Notes: generated from the sequence alone by a model not told the origin. A stretch of 64,000 bases of DNA from Chlorops oryzae (GCA_020466095.1 CM035807.1:95944742-96008741); one strand, 5' to 3'. Positions 1-14,377 are shown, numbered from the stretch's first letter. Translations and numbers: made by a program.

Positions 1-1074
1 GTCAATTCAGTGAGGTCCAATCGCGGTTATCTCGATGTTCAATCATTTTGTGAATAGCAAGCATAATTTTCAAATGGAGATAGAATTGATTTGGTATTCA
101 AGCGTGAAATGACGTCAATTATGAGATGAATTGATAAAGGAAAATGCGTCGAAAGTCCTGTCAAATGAAATCAAATCATATCATATCGAAACGAATCGAA
201 TCGAATGGAATGGAATCGAGCCGAATCGCATCGAAAATGAAAGTCATTGCGTAACATTCTCTCGCAACGTATTTTGCATGCGTGCAGCAAGATTTAAGAG
301 AGCCACATCGATACAAACATACACGCATATATGTAGGTTAATATGTATCTTTATAAATTTTGTAATTCCTGAAAACATGACGCTTCATTGAAAATCAATT
401 TCAACGACAAATCAAAGCGAGCTCTTAGCAAATTGTCGATGTATAATCAAATTTCGGGTGCATAGGGCAATGTTGATGAATTGCAAATTTTCCCGCCAGC
501 GAAATATGGAACACCCACGATGAAATGTGAGGGCGAAAAACAGGACTCCACAATAAATTGAAATTCGCGGTAGTGTATCCGTATGAAAAAGTAAACACAG
601 ACCCCAACGCAATTCAATTCAATGCATCGAAACGCAAGGCTAACAACGCATAATATACACAAGAAGCATTACGCTCGACTATAAAACCTACTAGCAACGA
701 ACCAACAAAAACAACAAACCAACAAACCAACAAACAACAAAACAAAAAACTAACATTCCGAATTTCGTAAATGGAATGTTTCGAATTTTGTAATTTATTG
801 CTGCAGAGCGAAGCAACAAATTGTGTATTGTTTTTATAAAAACAATTGCAAAGCAAATACACTTGCGAAAATAAATTATAATTTCGTTTTTGGGGGAGTT
901 CAGCGAAAAATTGAAAAATAATAATGTAAAGCCACACATAAAGGCCAAAGGCCTGCAGCCCTCGGAGAGCTCGTTCCATTCAACTCTTGAATGCTATCAA
1001 TTGAGAGCAATGCAAAACCCTTTGGCGAGGGCGGTCGAATGGATACACGCTTTTTATGAACTTATAGAGTATCT
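1..1074. other. Non-coding, no gene recognised
   Basis: AT-rich, with an interrupted GAATCGAATCG-type simple motif near 190-230 and AACAAACC repeats at about 705-750. No exon or element can be supported. Confidence 0.5.
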
Positions 1075-1331
1075 ACATATCGCACCCTTGCTAATAAATC
1101 GGCACAATTCAAAATTTTTTAATCAATTTTTTTTATGTACGATTGAATTTTTCTGTAAGAAACCCAACACATGGATAATTAACGCTTATATTGAATGAAC
1201 CAGCAGTCGATTAAGAGTGATATTAGTTTAGAAAAAATTTTATTTCTCCTTAGAGTCACGAGGGATTGAATGATTGTTGAGAAATGCGAAATTTTGAATT
1301 GTGCCGATTTAGTAGCAAGGGTGCGATATGT
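1075..1331. mobile_element. 257-bp MITE with 43-bp inverted ends
   Basis: ACATATCGCACCCTTGCTA... at 1075-1117 is repeated in inverted orientation at 1289-1331 with one mismatch in 43. The interior of about 170 bases is AT-rich and non-coding. No convincing target duplication longer than TA. Confidence 0.72.
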
Positions 1332-1568
1332 ATGTATCTATGTACAGCCCGATTAAGGGGCACAACAGGGCACAATAAAAGCATTATCTTAAATAAACAA
1401 CATTGAAAGATATTTTTGTTGAGCAGCTTTGATGCGGCGGGGGGATGTATTAAAGAGAAATAAATCACTGCAATGACTGTATGAAAAGATCTCATGTCAT
1501 TATGCTTGCATGCCTCTATTTCTATAGACTTACATGTTGTCTATCTCGTCTATCACAAATGCAGTACA

Positions 1569-1590
1569 CCCTCGACACAGAGTGTTTCGA
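1569..1590. repeat. Remnant of the CCCTCGACACAGAGTG repeat end
   Basis: CCCTCGACACAGAGTGTTTCG matches the right terminus of the 25619-26422 element (CCCTCGACACAGAGTGTGTCG) with one mismatch. No further homology is obvious, so it is a short remnant. Confidence 0.4.
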
Positions 1591-2384
1591 TTGAAGAATA
1601 TCTCCAACAACAAGAACAACAACATGAACAGCGAAACCGCAAACAAACAATCATCCCGCTTGGTATAATAATACAATATGTAATACAAAATCATGGCCAT
1701 CAGCAGCCGTGCTCCACCAGGAAAATGAAAGCAATCCCAAATCTAAAATGTGCGTTGAAAATTAAATTTCCTTGGTAAGCAAAACATTCACGTGAATTCT
1801 GTATTTCAAAAGAATAGTAAAAAAAAAAAATTGCGTTTAAAATCTTCAAAAACCTTATATTTTTGCTCGCAGTGATTGAAGCCCGTGTTACACGACTGTA
1901 ACCATATCTCTTGCGACATGATTCAGACGTTGCAGAGTAGCGCCAATCTGACATCGCCTCGGGATACAGCACTGTGTGCACTGATTGGAACCCGCAAAGG
2001 AGCATCCACTCTTTACGCTGGTTATGAGCACCAATCTACAGGGATTTGTGTGCGCTGTCCAAGACAACAGGCAACAGACAACAGAGACACAAGATCCATG
2101 TGAATATAAGGGAGACCAGTTAATGTAGATATGTATGTAGGTATGTTATGTGAAAAAGATTTGTGTGTGATGTGGTAGAGGAAGAGGGACGGGTGGAGAA
2201 CAATAGAGGGTTTGGTAGCATTTGCTGATTGTTGCTCTTGATTCTTCCGATTGTTGTCAACATCAGCGTGCAGTGTTTCATTTATTTTCACAATTGGCAA
2301 AATAAATACACAAGGATGGGAAAAATAAAACAAAAATTTAAACCCACTCGCAAAAATAATGCCAATGTAATGCAGTATGCTCCG

Positions 2385-2410
2385 TGCGTGTGTGTTTGTG
2401 TGTGTGTGTG
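2385..2410 (+). repeat. (TG)n microsatellite, one interruption
   Basis: GTGCGTGTGTGTTTGTGTGT-type run. Confidence 0.85.
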
Positions 2411-4076
2411 AGCGGTGCTGTTGAGCATGAAGCATGTTGTAAAACTGTTCATTTGGAGTTGTATGTCCTTATGCGCGCTGCATCAGTCAGGGATTGCGTC
2501 GTTCATTGCTTCAATGCCTCGATGACTACACTTTTGTGGGCTTATACCATTTTATTGGTTGTCCCATTCATTCCACGAGTAGGTACTTGTGTCCTTGTAA
2601 TTTATCCTGCTTTAGCGTACAAAAAAAAAAAAAAAAAAAAGGATAAGCATAAAGCTGCTCGTTACAATCATAAACATGTTGTTCTTCTGTCATCTTCAAC
2701 ATGCTCTGCCACTACCATCGTCGATGGCAATTCTTCTTTTTACCCTTTTCTGTTGGTGTATTTTTTAGCAGCGATGCTCTTCTTTCCAATCATAAACATT
2801 TATTGATCATCATTATGGGTAAGCGCTGGAAAAGTTTTTTATTTTTTTCTATTTTCTTTTTATGCTTTTTAATAGCATATGTTTTCATTTGTTATCGGAA
2901 AATGTTACAGTTGTTTATTATTTCGTTATTAGTTCGTTGGCTTTTTTTTCGTAGAATATGCGTCGGTCGTGAGGAGATTTTTTAGAGGAACTATGGAAAC
3001 TGCTCTTAATGTAATGAGAAGAATATTGTTTTGGTCCGCGCTTTCGAAGGATTAACAGATGAATTCGTTTATTTGTATGAAATAAAATTTTTCCGGCTAT
3101 TTGAAGTAAGAGTTATAATTAGAGATTGTCGAGTTTTTTCGTTGGAATTCTTAGCAAGAAGGAAATAGAAATAACTGATAGAAGGTCGGTGCTCCAAGGA
3201 GACACTCTGAGAAACGTTTGCAGCTGCGAGTTTCTTATCGATTGTTTTGATATCTACTCAAAATCCCTTTCCAAGAATAATTCTTCATAAACAATCTTCA
3301 TTACAATCGTAAATCCTTTCGTACATTTGATGCCATATGGCATCATCCAGGTTTCGAGCTTTTTTCACCTTTAACTGTGATTTATTTTTTAATAAAAATT
3401 ATTTCTATTGTTTGAACTCATTAGGAGCGAGAAAAAATGAAATCAATCGGCTGTGAGCACTTTCACAGAGAAGGTCGATGACAGGACGAAGCTATTGTGT
3501 GCTTGAAGTGAGATTATACAATGTGTATCAATGTTTTCTTTGGAAAATACTTATACATAATTTTGATGGCTTTACTGCAACAAATTTTAAATAAAAAGTT
3601 TATTAACAGTCTTAAGAAATTGGAAATTTTGAAAATAAGGTCAATAGGGGTTTACGATTTTTCTAAGTGCATATTATGTACCTGCTACATATGGCATCAT
3701 GTCCAAAACTCAGTAAAAAAAATTAAAAAAATTTGATTCGCCTTTCTGATTAAAAAGATCAAATATGCGTTCGTTTTTTGATCAGAAATGATACTTTTGT
3801 CGGGAGGAAATGGAACCCTAGCCGTGACTCTTCTTGCCGAGTCATATTTTATATCATTTACGAAGTCGTTTTTGAGTCATATTTGTGATTTGTGACACCG
3901 AGCTTGCCAATTCGAAAGTCATGGATTTTTTTCGTTTATAACTTTAAAGTCAAATTCCATTCAATTCAATTTTGAGTCAAATATTGAGTCAAATATAGGA
4001 CAGCAACAATTTGAATGATCATATTTCAATCCCCTACGTGATTAATTGGCGATTGCTCTCCATTTTGGTTTTGTAT

Positions 4077-4320
4077 TTTCAATACGAATCGCTTTTGAAA
4101 CAAATAAGTAGAAGAGTCCTTTTCGAATCTTCTTTTAATCGTGCATGTGATCGATCACTTTTCAATCATGAAGAGGGCTCGAAAACGACTCATCTGGATT
4201 ATTGAAATACGACTCGCTTTTTAAAAACATATTGGAGAGTCCGCTTCGAGTCTTCTTTTAATCATGCATGTGATCAATCAATTTCTAATCATGAAGGGGG
4301 CTCAAAAAAGACTCGTAAAT
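4077..4320 (+). repeat. Two-copy tandem repeat, period about 125 bp
   Basis: Units at about 4077-4201 and 4202-4320 share AATACGA(A/C)TCGCTTTT, CTTCTTTTAATC, GCATGTGATC and AATCATGAAG at constant spacing. They are moderately diverged and non-coding. Confidence 0.7.
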
Positions 4321-5856
4321 GAATCTTCTCATAAAACAGTCTTCCAAATGCTAGCTGGGTCAAAATTTATATGAAAATTTCCGATGGGAAAAAATACAAA
4401 GGCATTTTCAAAACTGCTTGAATCCCTATATTGAAAGACTTTTTTGTTTGAAAATCACAAAAAAAAGTATCGAAAGGGTTAATTAATATTTATGAAAATC
4501 TTATAATTAGTAAAATTTGCGATTTCATTTCTGATTGAAGGACCTTTTGGTTTAAACATTTTTTTGAAGAAAAGAGCACCTCCGTATTTGGGTTATTTAT
4601 CACAGATTTCTTGGTCGGCTACTGCCGAATATCTCAGCGTTTATACGATGGATATACGTCGATTTTTGCAGCGCTTAGCGGTGAATTTTAACTTTTTATT
4701 GTTGTACGGCAAATCGAGAAAAGAGAAGAAAAGCGTTTCGCACATAAGTCCAATCTGAAGTTCCAACTGCGGTTTTTGCTTTACATATATATATAGTAAG
4801 TTATATCAGAACAATAATCATGAATGAGTTTGTCAGATTTTCTGGGCCACGCGATTCGACGACAGTAGCTTCAAAATATGTTGCCCATGCAATGAGCTCA
4901 TGTTGCTCATTTTGACAATTGCACAATTTGATCATATGACACAGTTTCAGTCGCGAATGCAGTGGAAACGTGAAACACCCTGTCGTGTGCATACATGCAT
5001 CATTTTGAATGAAGCCCTTTCTGTTATCCGTCTTTGTTTTCTTGTGAACGAGCCACATCCAGCCACATACCATCCTTTGAGATTGAGTCTTCATCTGAAC
5101 TGCTCCATCAAATACATGAACAACAAAGAAGGGCTATCGACAATCCAATCGCATAAAGCCGTATTTGTTGTTGCGCTTTTGAGGAAAGCCTCATGGAAAC
5201 AAAATTAGTGAACGGCCATTTGGAATTATAAGCTGAAAGCAAATTAAACGTCTCTTTTGTGCTTCCAAAAGAGTTGGCAAACAAAACAGTCCAGATAAAG
5301 GAAGCGAGGGAGACAAAGAAAGTACCCGAACAATGAATTTTATTCCAGACGCAGAATCTAATCCGATTAGGCACATGTACTAAATGGAGCAGTTGGCCTT
5401 TTTGTTTTTTTTTTGGTTTTTTTTTTTTTTGTTTTTTTATCAAAGACTGCACTTCAAACGAGTGCGAATTATGAGTAAACAAGAAGAAAGTAAGCAAGCA
5501 AGTGGAATATCATTCGAGAGCGCAAATTTAAACGCAGCGCACTTTTAGCCAATGCCCCCGGGTCCCAAGGACATGTTCAAGCAATTTCGTAGCCGATTGA
5601 GTTCTTGTACCATTTTTATTTTTCTTATACAATATTTATGTATAATTTTTATTCTCGTTGTATGGCTGTGAAAGTAACGAGGAATTCCTACCATAAACAC
5701 AAGAACAGAAAGAACAAACGCGTGCGAAAACGTGAACACGTGAAGTGTAAAGAAAACCAACGCAGTCGGCAAGAGAAAAAAAAGGGGGGCAAATCTTTCG
5801 AGGATTCAAAGCTTCGTCGCTGCTATTGTTTCTGCTGTTATTGTTATATTTGTTGC

Positions 5857-5880
5857 TGTTGTTGTTGTTGTTGTTGTTGC
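5857..5880 (+). repeat. (GTT)n microsatellite
   Basis: GTTGTTGTT run; the cysteine-rich frame over it is a composition artefact. Confidence 0.9.
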
Positions 5881-6889
5881 CCCCGCTGAAGTGGCTTCAA
5901 CTGTGTTTGATCCACAGCTGTGGGGAAAAAAAGTTCGGCGTATCGTGTACGCAAACGTAATTTCTGCAGCGGTCCAATTTAATGGAAAAAGCATTAATAC
6001 GCACTTAATCGTGAAGCCTTCCCTGGAGTCCTTTTGTTTGTTCAGACAAAGGAAAACAATAATAAAAAATATATATAAATATTTTGTTTTTTTTTTATTA
6101 TTTTTTTTGAGAAAATTTGATTTCATACAAATATTGTATACATAATGACAAGGGAATTCAAAGTAAGTCGAGCGAATTAACTGAAAAGCTTCAAAGTTAA
6201 ACAGCGAAATGATCGGCTTTGTTGTGCTCTTCTGTTTTGTTCGTGAGTTGTAAAGAGTCTCCCAAAGGGTTTCTACATAAATTGAACGGATGTATGAATG
6301 TATGTATGTCTAGGAAAATTGTTTTCCCCGAATTTTGCTTGTTTTTCTCCTGTTTTGATATTGTTAAATTTTAATGTAAATAGCTTCTCCATAAATTCAA
6401 TTATTTTAATCATCACAAAATTTCGAATGACTCAGCAAATTGAAAAGAATTCTTGCGTACCTACTCCATGAATAAAACTCATTCGAACTTGAAATTGAAG
6501 TGGAGATTCTTTTGAAGAAACTTTTTGCAAGCCGGCAGGAAAAAAAGAAACACAAACAAACACAAAAAGCTCTGGCGACAACGTCTTTGCGAAAGTCTAC
6601 AGTCTAGACTAAGAGTCAAACGGAACGATGTCTGGACCCGCCTTCGAAACTATTAACAGCTGCCTCCTGCCGTTTCGTCTATTAGCGAAACTTACCACCA
6701 TCGCCACCGCCATCGCCTTCGGTCTTTGTCGCCGCCACTCTACACCAATCGCTGTTGCTGAAGCACCACACTATTTAAAAGTAACTGCAAATTCATGACG
6801 ATTGCTGCATTAACATTAAAAGCATTTTCCCTTAAATGGCAACTATAAACGAGCACTCATCAGCAGCATCCGTTGCGGAAACGCCTGGA

Positions 6890-6942
6890 TACGGACAGAC
6901 GAACGGACAGACGGACGGAAGGAGAGACAGACGGACGGTCTT
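6890..6942 (+). repeat. GACGGACA-type degenerate microsatellite
   Basis: Run of GACAGACGAACGGACAGACG-like units. A similar block (GACGGGCGGACGGACAGATG) is at 47293-47326. Confidence 0.7.
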
Positions 6943-9900
6943 TTGTGACGTTCAGCAACCGAAACGAAAACGCAAACGTAACGAAACGAATCGAAACGGA
7001 ATCAGAAAAAAGAAAATAAAAAATAAGACCAACAAACGAAATGACACTCAACAAAAGCCGCATGTCGGCCTTGCCTCTGGAACATTGGATATGATAGCCG
7101 CCATTTCGAAGTTGGGATGAAGACAGCAAAAATAAACTTACTCGCATAAAAAGTTGCAGCGCCGACAACTTCTCAGCTAAGAATCACAAAACCCCGGGCA
7201 GCAACAACATCGCTTGTCAACGACATTCAACTTCCCCATCGCCCTCATGGTCGGACATCATCGTCATTATATTCATAGCATACTCACTATCATCAGCAAC
7301 ATAAGCATCAGCAGTGGAAAAGCCTGCTATGACTCAGTTTCCGGTTTACTTAGCATTGCGCGACAAACGCAAATCAATTTTTATTGCGAATATTATTTTT
7401 CTCTCTTCAAGAAGTGCTACTCCGACATCCGACTGAGTGTTTGACTCTCAATTATTTTTTTATATTTTTTTTAAATTTTTTATTTATTTTTTTTTTTTGT
7501 GCCAACGTCTGCGAAAAAAGAAAGCCGAACTTAATTTTTCCTCTTAATTTACTTTTTGAGCAGTTCAGCGAGTTTAATTTTAATTAATTTTAAACGAAAG
7601 TCGTTTACGCTGAGAATTTTTAAGTCCTTGTCAGCTCATTCCGGCAATTTGAATGCAATAAATGTTGACAACAAAACGACCTTTTTGATTTCGGTTAAGC
7701 GTAATTAGTTTTTTTTCCCGAAGTTAGGAAGCGGGTTAGCTCAAGGAGAAAAATCCAAAATTCGAACCATCCTTTGATTGCGAGCAAAGATTAAACTACG
7801 GGGAGTGAGAACTGAGAGAACCAATTTCAAAATTCTCTAATTAAATGGAAGCTATTTTGGAGATGACTAAGCTTCTCTACGGAAAGTTATCGATCCTTTA
7901 TTAGACATTTGCTTCAGTTTCAAATCATTAGAATTGTTTTGGATACGATATTGACCATTAATAAATAACTAAAGCTACACAGAGCAAAAAATCAAGCAGA
8001 AAATTGGTTAATTCAAAAGGAAAAACATACAAAACGGCTTCAATAAGGAATAGTTTTTAATTTTAACAATTTTTGTTGTTGGAAAAAATAAAGATTTTTC
8101 CCTTTGAATGAACTATATATCAGGTTGAAATGACATGATAATTTTCAAAAACGCATTTAAATTAAAAATTGTTGAACTAACCACGGATATAATTGAAATG
8201 TATCTTGTCATGAAATAAAAAAAAATTTTTTTAAATACCTATAAAAGAAGAAATGTCAAAACAAATTTAATTAACGTTAAAAGCAAATAGCCACAGAGCC
8301 CTCAGCATGCTGAACATAACCCCAAAAATAGCAATCGGAATGACTACATCCGATCTCGTCACTCTGTTGTCGTGTGACTGCTTTCGCAATGCTTAAAAAG
8401 TTCGAAAATGAATAAATATCTTATAAGTGGTATTTTATAAAACAAATAAGAATTATACCGTACGTAAAGAAATTTAATTAAACATATTTCCTTTCAAATC
8501 AAACAAAAATGTTGTTTACTCGACCAGTTTTCTTTTGAAATTTTCGTTCTGCTCGAAAATCAAAAGGACTGTGAATAACAATGTGCCATTTTAAAAAATA
8601 TCATAGTTACTTTCGCTCAGTGTATAATATATATTTTTTCTGTAAAAGTAAGTTAATTGATAATTTTTCAAAAAATTGATGTCAGGTCGGAATTGACTAT
8701 ATTGGAATTCGGAATGTTGATATAAAATTGCTCATACGTCGGTGTGGAAACCGAGACCTTTGAACTTCCTCTGAGAAATTAATATTTTTTTCCCAGTGTA
8801 TTTCCGTTTTCGCGTTACTTTTTAGCTATTTGTGAAAAAACTTCTTCTCAGAATTGAGTCTTATTTAATAAGAAGAAGTTCATTTAAACTAAAAAGTAGC
8901 TTTTTGAGATATCTAGAAAATCGTGAGTACCCATAGATGCTCTCAGCACTGAAATGCTGCGGTAGACATAATGTAAAAGAAAAGGACATCACTAAAACGA
9001 GAAAGAGTTTGTACTTTTCCGTAGTAGCTTATCTTATCGCAATTACATATTGATTCATACATGGCATGCATGGCTACGTGACCTTACAAAGAAATAATTA
9101 TTTACTTTGTGGCTTTAATGTTTTTTAATCAACGCACAAATATGTATTCAATCAATAATCGTATTAAGTTTGAAATATTAAAGCTTAAATGAAATCAGAG
9201 AAAATGCTTAAAAATTGAATAATCAAAACAATCAACACAAGCACAAGTGTCCACAAAAACACCTTAGGCAGCTTATGAATGGCAAAAAAGGAATGCACAC
9301 ATACATATAAATATGTATCTATGTAAGTATATAGATTTATATATGTACAAAAAGGGATTTATGCACAGAAAAGGATAAGAAAACAAGCAGAAAATTGTGC
9401 AAATCGCGTTATGGCGAGCCAAACCAGAAGAACCAAAACCGTTGGCATACAAATGAGTGCCTGAAACCACAAACCAATTAGAGTAGATCCGAATCACCCG
9501 ATTCTTTTTTGTTTTTTGGAACATACTATACGCTGGAGCGAGGGAGAAAGGTTAAACTGAAAAAATTATCGCACATTGACGCATAACACACACACAAGCA
9601 CCCAGCTGCATGTCCGTATATTGCGTTTTCATTAAAACACGCCACGGAAAATCCAACGAAGGTAAGCATCACAGCTACCTATCTATTCGCCTTTTCACTA
9701 ATTTGCAAATTCATCTTCAGCAATCCCCGTTGTAACCCAACTAACGCCTTAGTTTCCTGCGCCCGACCAACGTGGCCAACGTGCATCATCACAGTCTTGG
9801 TATTTCTCTGCTTATGGCATTTCATTTGTGGTTTTGAGCTCCTTCGAAATTCTCATTTGAATTTCAACTATGACTTTTAACTCAATTGAATTGTAAGCTA

Positions 9901-11191
9901 CGTGTTCCCTCGCTCATTGGCATTTTCCATGCAAAACAAAAAACAAAAAACAAAAAAAAAAAAAACACACACACACCGTTGATTCACTCACACATGACAG
10001 CCACATTTTCACCTACGCAAAGTTGGCTTTATTCTCAATGAATACGAAAACACAGACAGCATTTCTACTGTTTCATCCCCTTGCATTTTCCTCCCGATTT
10101 CAAGGAGCTAATCTCTCCAATGCTTTTTCACATATTTGTTGACTTCCAGTTACTTCTGCTGATGCTCAGTGCAGCAGCTCAAAACCAAACCCTGCATTAT
10201 GTTTTATGCATGTTCGAGCTCGGAAAATCCTGGTCCTGCTGCTGTTACTGCTGATGCTGATGCTAGGTCTTGATGTTGTTATGCTTTGTGCGATCTTCTT
10301 TCCATGGCTACACATTCATCAAACAAAGAAGTCAGTATTCAATGCTCGGAGGTCGGAACTTCTCAGTCTCAGCAATCGTAGCAGTCGAGATACATTTTCA
10401 TGTGATTTGGTTGGATCAGGTTGGCAGCAGCTCATCGTTTCATTTGAACGGTGAAAGAGTTGTGTACCTTCCCACAATCTTCTTTTTCTGTTTTTTATTT
10501 TTTTTTTATTATTGTAGCGTTTTCACTTGTGTTCGCTTTTTTCGGGCTATTCGTGAAATCTTAAATCGAGAAATTTCGTGTTATTCCCTGTTGTCGTGTT
10601 CCGATTCGGCGCCGCTCGTCGTTTTGTTGAATGATGATTCGAGTGGAAAATGTGATTTTCTTGTTTTTGTTTTAGCTTATATTCACTTGTTCTTCTTTAC
10701 TCGAATATGCAGATTTGCGAAAGGTTCACCTCGGTTTCTGTTTCCATGCATGCATGTTTGTGAGTGCATCTGTGTGTATTCCTGTTTTGTTTTTTAAATT
10801 TCTTTTTCACTTTTGCATTTAGGGCATTTCATTCGTCCAATTATCAATATCGTTGTTGGTTATGACTCTAGTTTGCATGTGAATTGACACGTGACACTTG
10901 AGCCAATGATATATACTCATGCACATGCATAAATGCATACATACACACACACATACATACATATATGATTTTTGAGACAGACAATGAAAATATATTTTTG
11001 TTTTTGGCAGATATGGTATGTGAGGAGAGCCTTTGAAAAGCATTCACTCAATGTTAAAGAGGTCTAAGGACGATACTTTGAGTGCTTAACCGGGGTCAAT
11101 CGTTCAATATTCGTTCAAATATCTTTCTCCAGCTCGAACACAATAAACGTATAAAAATGTTTCAAAAAATAATGACAGTCTCCCTTTCCCT

Positions 11192-11515
11192 TCAGTTATG
11201 CAAGAGTCCTCCGACTAGTCACAAGATTACCAAGATTACTCCCTTTTCGATTTTGCAACCAATGCCTTAAACAATTTTTTCTTATCATTGATCTGTCCCC
11301 TTTTACATTTATTTACTCCACGAGTAGACCTCCTGTTCTCAATAAAAGTTCAATTGTGCCATTTGTACAACTTGATCGTGGCCTTGAGAAATGATACATA
11401 CTCTGGAAGGATAATTTTTAACTAAGTTCATTCCTTCTAGATCGCTTTTTTCAACTCAAGGTCTAGTCAATTTAACTAGTTATATTTCGAGTAACCTCAG
11501 AGAATTCTTTTTATG
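11192..11515 (+). repeat. Dispersed repeat, copy 1
   Basis: Shares CCGACTAGTCA, CTGTCC, CTCCACGAGTAG, CAATTGT and the tail GAGTAACCTCAGA in the same order and orientation with 14378-14640. The divergence is considerable. No ORF or terminal structure is seen, so its class is unknown. Confidence 0.6.
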
Positions 11516-12083
11516 AAAGTTGACAAAATTTTATTATGGAGGGTAAATGTTGGAGAAAACTTTAAACGCCAGAGACGTATAACGATATATTTCCCCTTTT
11601 AAAGAATGGGTGTTCTCTCTCCTTTACTTAAATTTTAAATTTTTTAAAACTTTTTTCTCTCTTTTGCATTTCGTTGACAGCTTTTCCGCCCTTTAAATTA
11701 TTCGCGAGCATTTCATCTCACAGAGTGAGGTCATATGAGCGACAAAATGGTCATTTGAAGACTCCTCAAGTGATAAATTCCAAGCTTCTCGTCAATGGAC
11801 AACGATATCGAAACGACACTCCTAAAAGTATGCTACTTTATTGGATTGACATTTCATCGCCTTCACGTACACGATGAGAATGATGTATGGATGTGTATTT
11901 TTGTTTGTATGCATGTGTGTGTGAGAATAATAATCCAACACCTCCACAAAATACAAATACAATATTGCAAAGTCCTGGAATGGAATTCATAAATTCCAAA
12001 CTTAGATCAAATGACCAGATGCATTCCATTTTGTCAATCATTTTTGAAAGTTTTGTTGCTCTTCACACACAAATGCAATGTGA

Positions 12084-12112
12084 AACACACACACACACGC
12101 ACCCACACACAC
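12084..12112 (+). repeat. (AC)n microsatellite, interrupted
   Basis: ACACAC runs separated by GCACCC. Confidence 0.85.
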
Positions 12113-13710
12113 AATATATAGTCATACGTTTGCATATTTACGCAACATTGTACGAAAACGTGTGAAAGCGAACAATATGACTGACGATTTGACAACCATG
12201 CTGATGGGAGTGCGACCAAAGCGGTTGGTGGATGGGGAAAGTTAGCCGAGCACCCAACCGCAGCATAACTCGTTCGTTCGAGCTCGTAAATTGCAATATT
12301 AAAATAGGCAAATAAAAGTTTCATGATAGTCGAAGGCTGGCTGCTCTTTCAACTCCGCATTGATCCCACCGATTTCACGTAAATAAGTACGTGCATGTAT
12401 GTATGTAGGTTCATATTAGCCTGTACATGCACATATGAAATTTATGAATGTGTTCATTCGTACAACACTTCCCTATATACAGTCCCTTTTGCTGTTCCAA
12501 ATGACTTAGGAATGTGAAACCGCAGAATTTTACAAATATTGTGCAACAAATGAAACCGCGCATTCTTCACTTTTGCGTGCTAATGAAAACTGTTGGTGGC
12601 AACTGGTAACTGGCAACTGCGAGTGGCGAGTGGTGAATGGCGGGCGACACAAAAAAAAAAAAAAAAAAATACGGAAAAACGAAAACCAAAAAGGAGCAAA
12701 TAATCGTAATAAAAGAGCAGAGGAAAAATGAATAAACAGCAACAAATTTGCATACGTCCGACGCAGTTGTGCAGTGCCGCTGTGCCGCCCACAGTCTCGC
12801 GCACTCTATTCTCTCAAACTGCACCGGGACTCCAATTAAAGTAGTAAATCTCTCCTACTAGCAGCTTGACGTTTCATTTCGTTATTTACGCTGCAATTGT
12901 TGCAAGTTTTATGCCATTTATTGCCAGCAATTTCGTGTTGCATTTGTTTCATTGGAGCGCGTATCGTTCCACTCCCATACCACATGCTTACACCATTTTC
13001 TTCCACTGTTCCCTGTCTCCCACCGCAGGAGGCTGTTGCGTTGTTGTGCACCACCCGCCCGAAAGTCCAAACATCCGCCCTTTCGTCCATGCTTCTGTAA
13101 GGACTTAGACAATACTTACGCTTGTATGTAACTACGCGATTCCGCATGTCTCATGGGTTTGTTGGAAAAGAACTTAACAACTTTGTTTGCAAAACAACTT
13201 CAATAAACAAAACAGCTGCCCGCGTTACTGTTTCTAGTCATCGTCGTCGTGTATCTTTACTGCTCGCATAAACTGCGAAAGGTCCTTTTTCTTTTTATTT
13301 CCTCGTCTTTCGCTTGGATGTTTTTCTTCGGTTTCTTCGGTGCTTTGCAACAGTTCATGCACGTTGCGCACGTGACTTGTTTATGAAGTACAAAAGTATT
13401 TCGCTCGCTTTTGCTTCTCTTTTAGTTTTCTTTTTATGCTTTCACTTTCGTTTCTAATTTCTACCATTTACTTTTTTCTTTTCTTTAATAATTTTTTCGA
13501 TATCCAAGTCAATCGCAACTTTGTTGTTCTTACGAGTACATGTTCTTCGTATATAGTTTGACTTCTATAAGGATTGCAAATACCTGATGAATCCAAAAAA
13601 TGACCCACGTGGAAACTTAACGAGCGATGAAAGAATTGTCATGCATGTTGCCATAGTAATTTTGAGCGGGAACCTTTTAGAAATGCTCTGATATTCCTGC
13701 TTCTCAAACA

Positions 13711-13749
13711 GTTTCCTCTTAAGCGGACACTTTTTTTGGTCCGCCTAAG
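13711..13749. repeat. Short hairpin CTCTTAAGCGGAC / GTCCGCCTAAGAG
   Basis: A 13-base stem with one mismatch around a T-rich loop. Resembles short dispersed inverted repeats; no terminal duplication seen. Confidence 0.4.
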
Positions 13750-14377
13750 AGAGAATATTCTATTTACATTTTTAGAGGTCTGAAATTCAAGCAATGTATT
13801 CGACAAAGGAAGAATCGTAAAGAAATAAGCGGCTATTTAGTCATGTCCATGTGTTTATTGAATTGACATGCATGTATGAACAGTTTGAATTTAATTTTTG
13901 GGAGGATTTGAAACCAAAATTATAAGGACAGCAAGGATTTGGAAAATGTCTTAGCAAATGTCATCACATTCCACTTTATATTGTAAAATATTCATTTAGA
14001 ATTGGACTGTAATTGTTGAGAGAAAGTCAAAGAGGTATATATCTCGGGTACATCAAGTACTGAGGTATGTTTAAAAAATCATAAAGGCTAGATTTTCTAC
14101 GTTTTTTTCTCGAAATTTTGGAGTCGGAATATTTGACCGATAGCTTACAGCATTGAAGGCAGAATCCAGAAAAACTCCAATGAAAATTTTGTTGGTCCTC
14201 AAATTTAACTATGAACTCAATATAAGATTGCATTTGGACTGTATCATGTTTGCATCGATCCACAAATAGTGTCAGTAGTTATAAAATTTCTAAATCTTAT
14301 GAAATTGATTTTTTGGGCTTCACCGACTCCATTTGAGTCACCGAAATTTCATCAAAACATCCCCGGAAACAATCCGA

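Larger units (their letters stand above)
1332..4076. other. Non-coding stretch
   Basis: Holds the short repeat remnant at 1569, a TG array at 2385 and an A20 run at about 2620. The open frames here show no recognisable domain or flanking splice logic. Confidence 0.5.
4321..11191. other. Long non-coding stretch
   Basis: AT-rich with T runs (5405-5440, 7448-7500), GTT and GACGGACA microsatellites and A runs near 9945-9965. A GC-richer island at 6620-6800 contains a 56-codon ATG frame (see findings). Otherwise nothing recognised. Confidence 0.5.
11516..14377. other. Non-coding stretch
   Basis: Contains an AC array (12084), an A18 run (12650) and the 13711 hairpin. A moderately GC-rich part at 12760-13110 has several overlapping open frames, none with a recognisable domain. 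Confidence 0.5.

Noticed and set aside
10270..10797. 175-codon plus-strand frame with hydrophobic stretches
   Set aside because: It runs through T-rich low-complexity sequence (runs of F) and has no recognisable domain. Overlapping open frames are common here.
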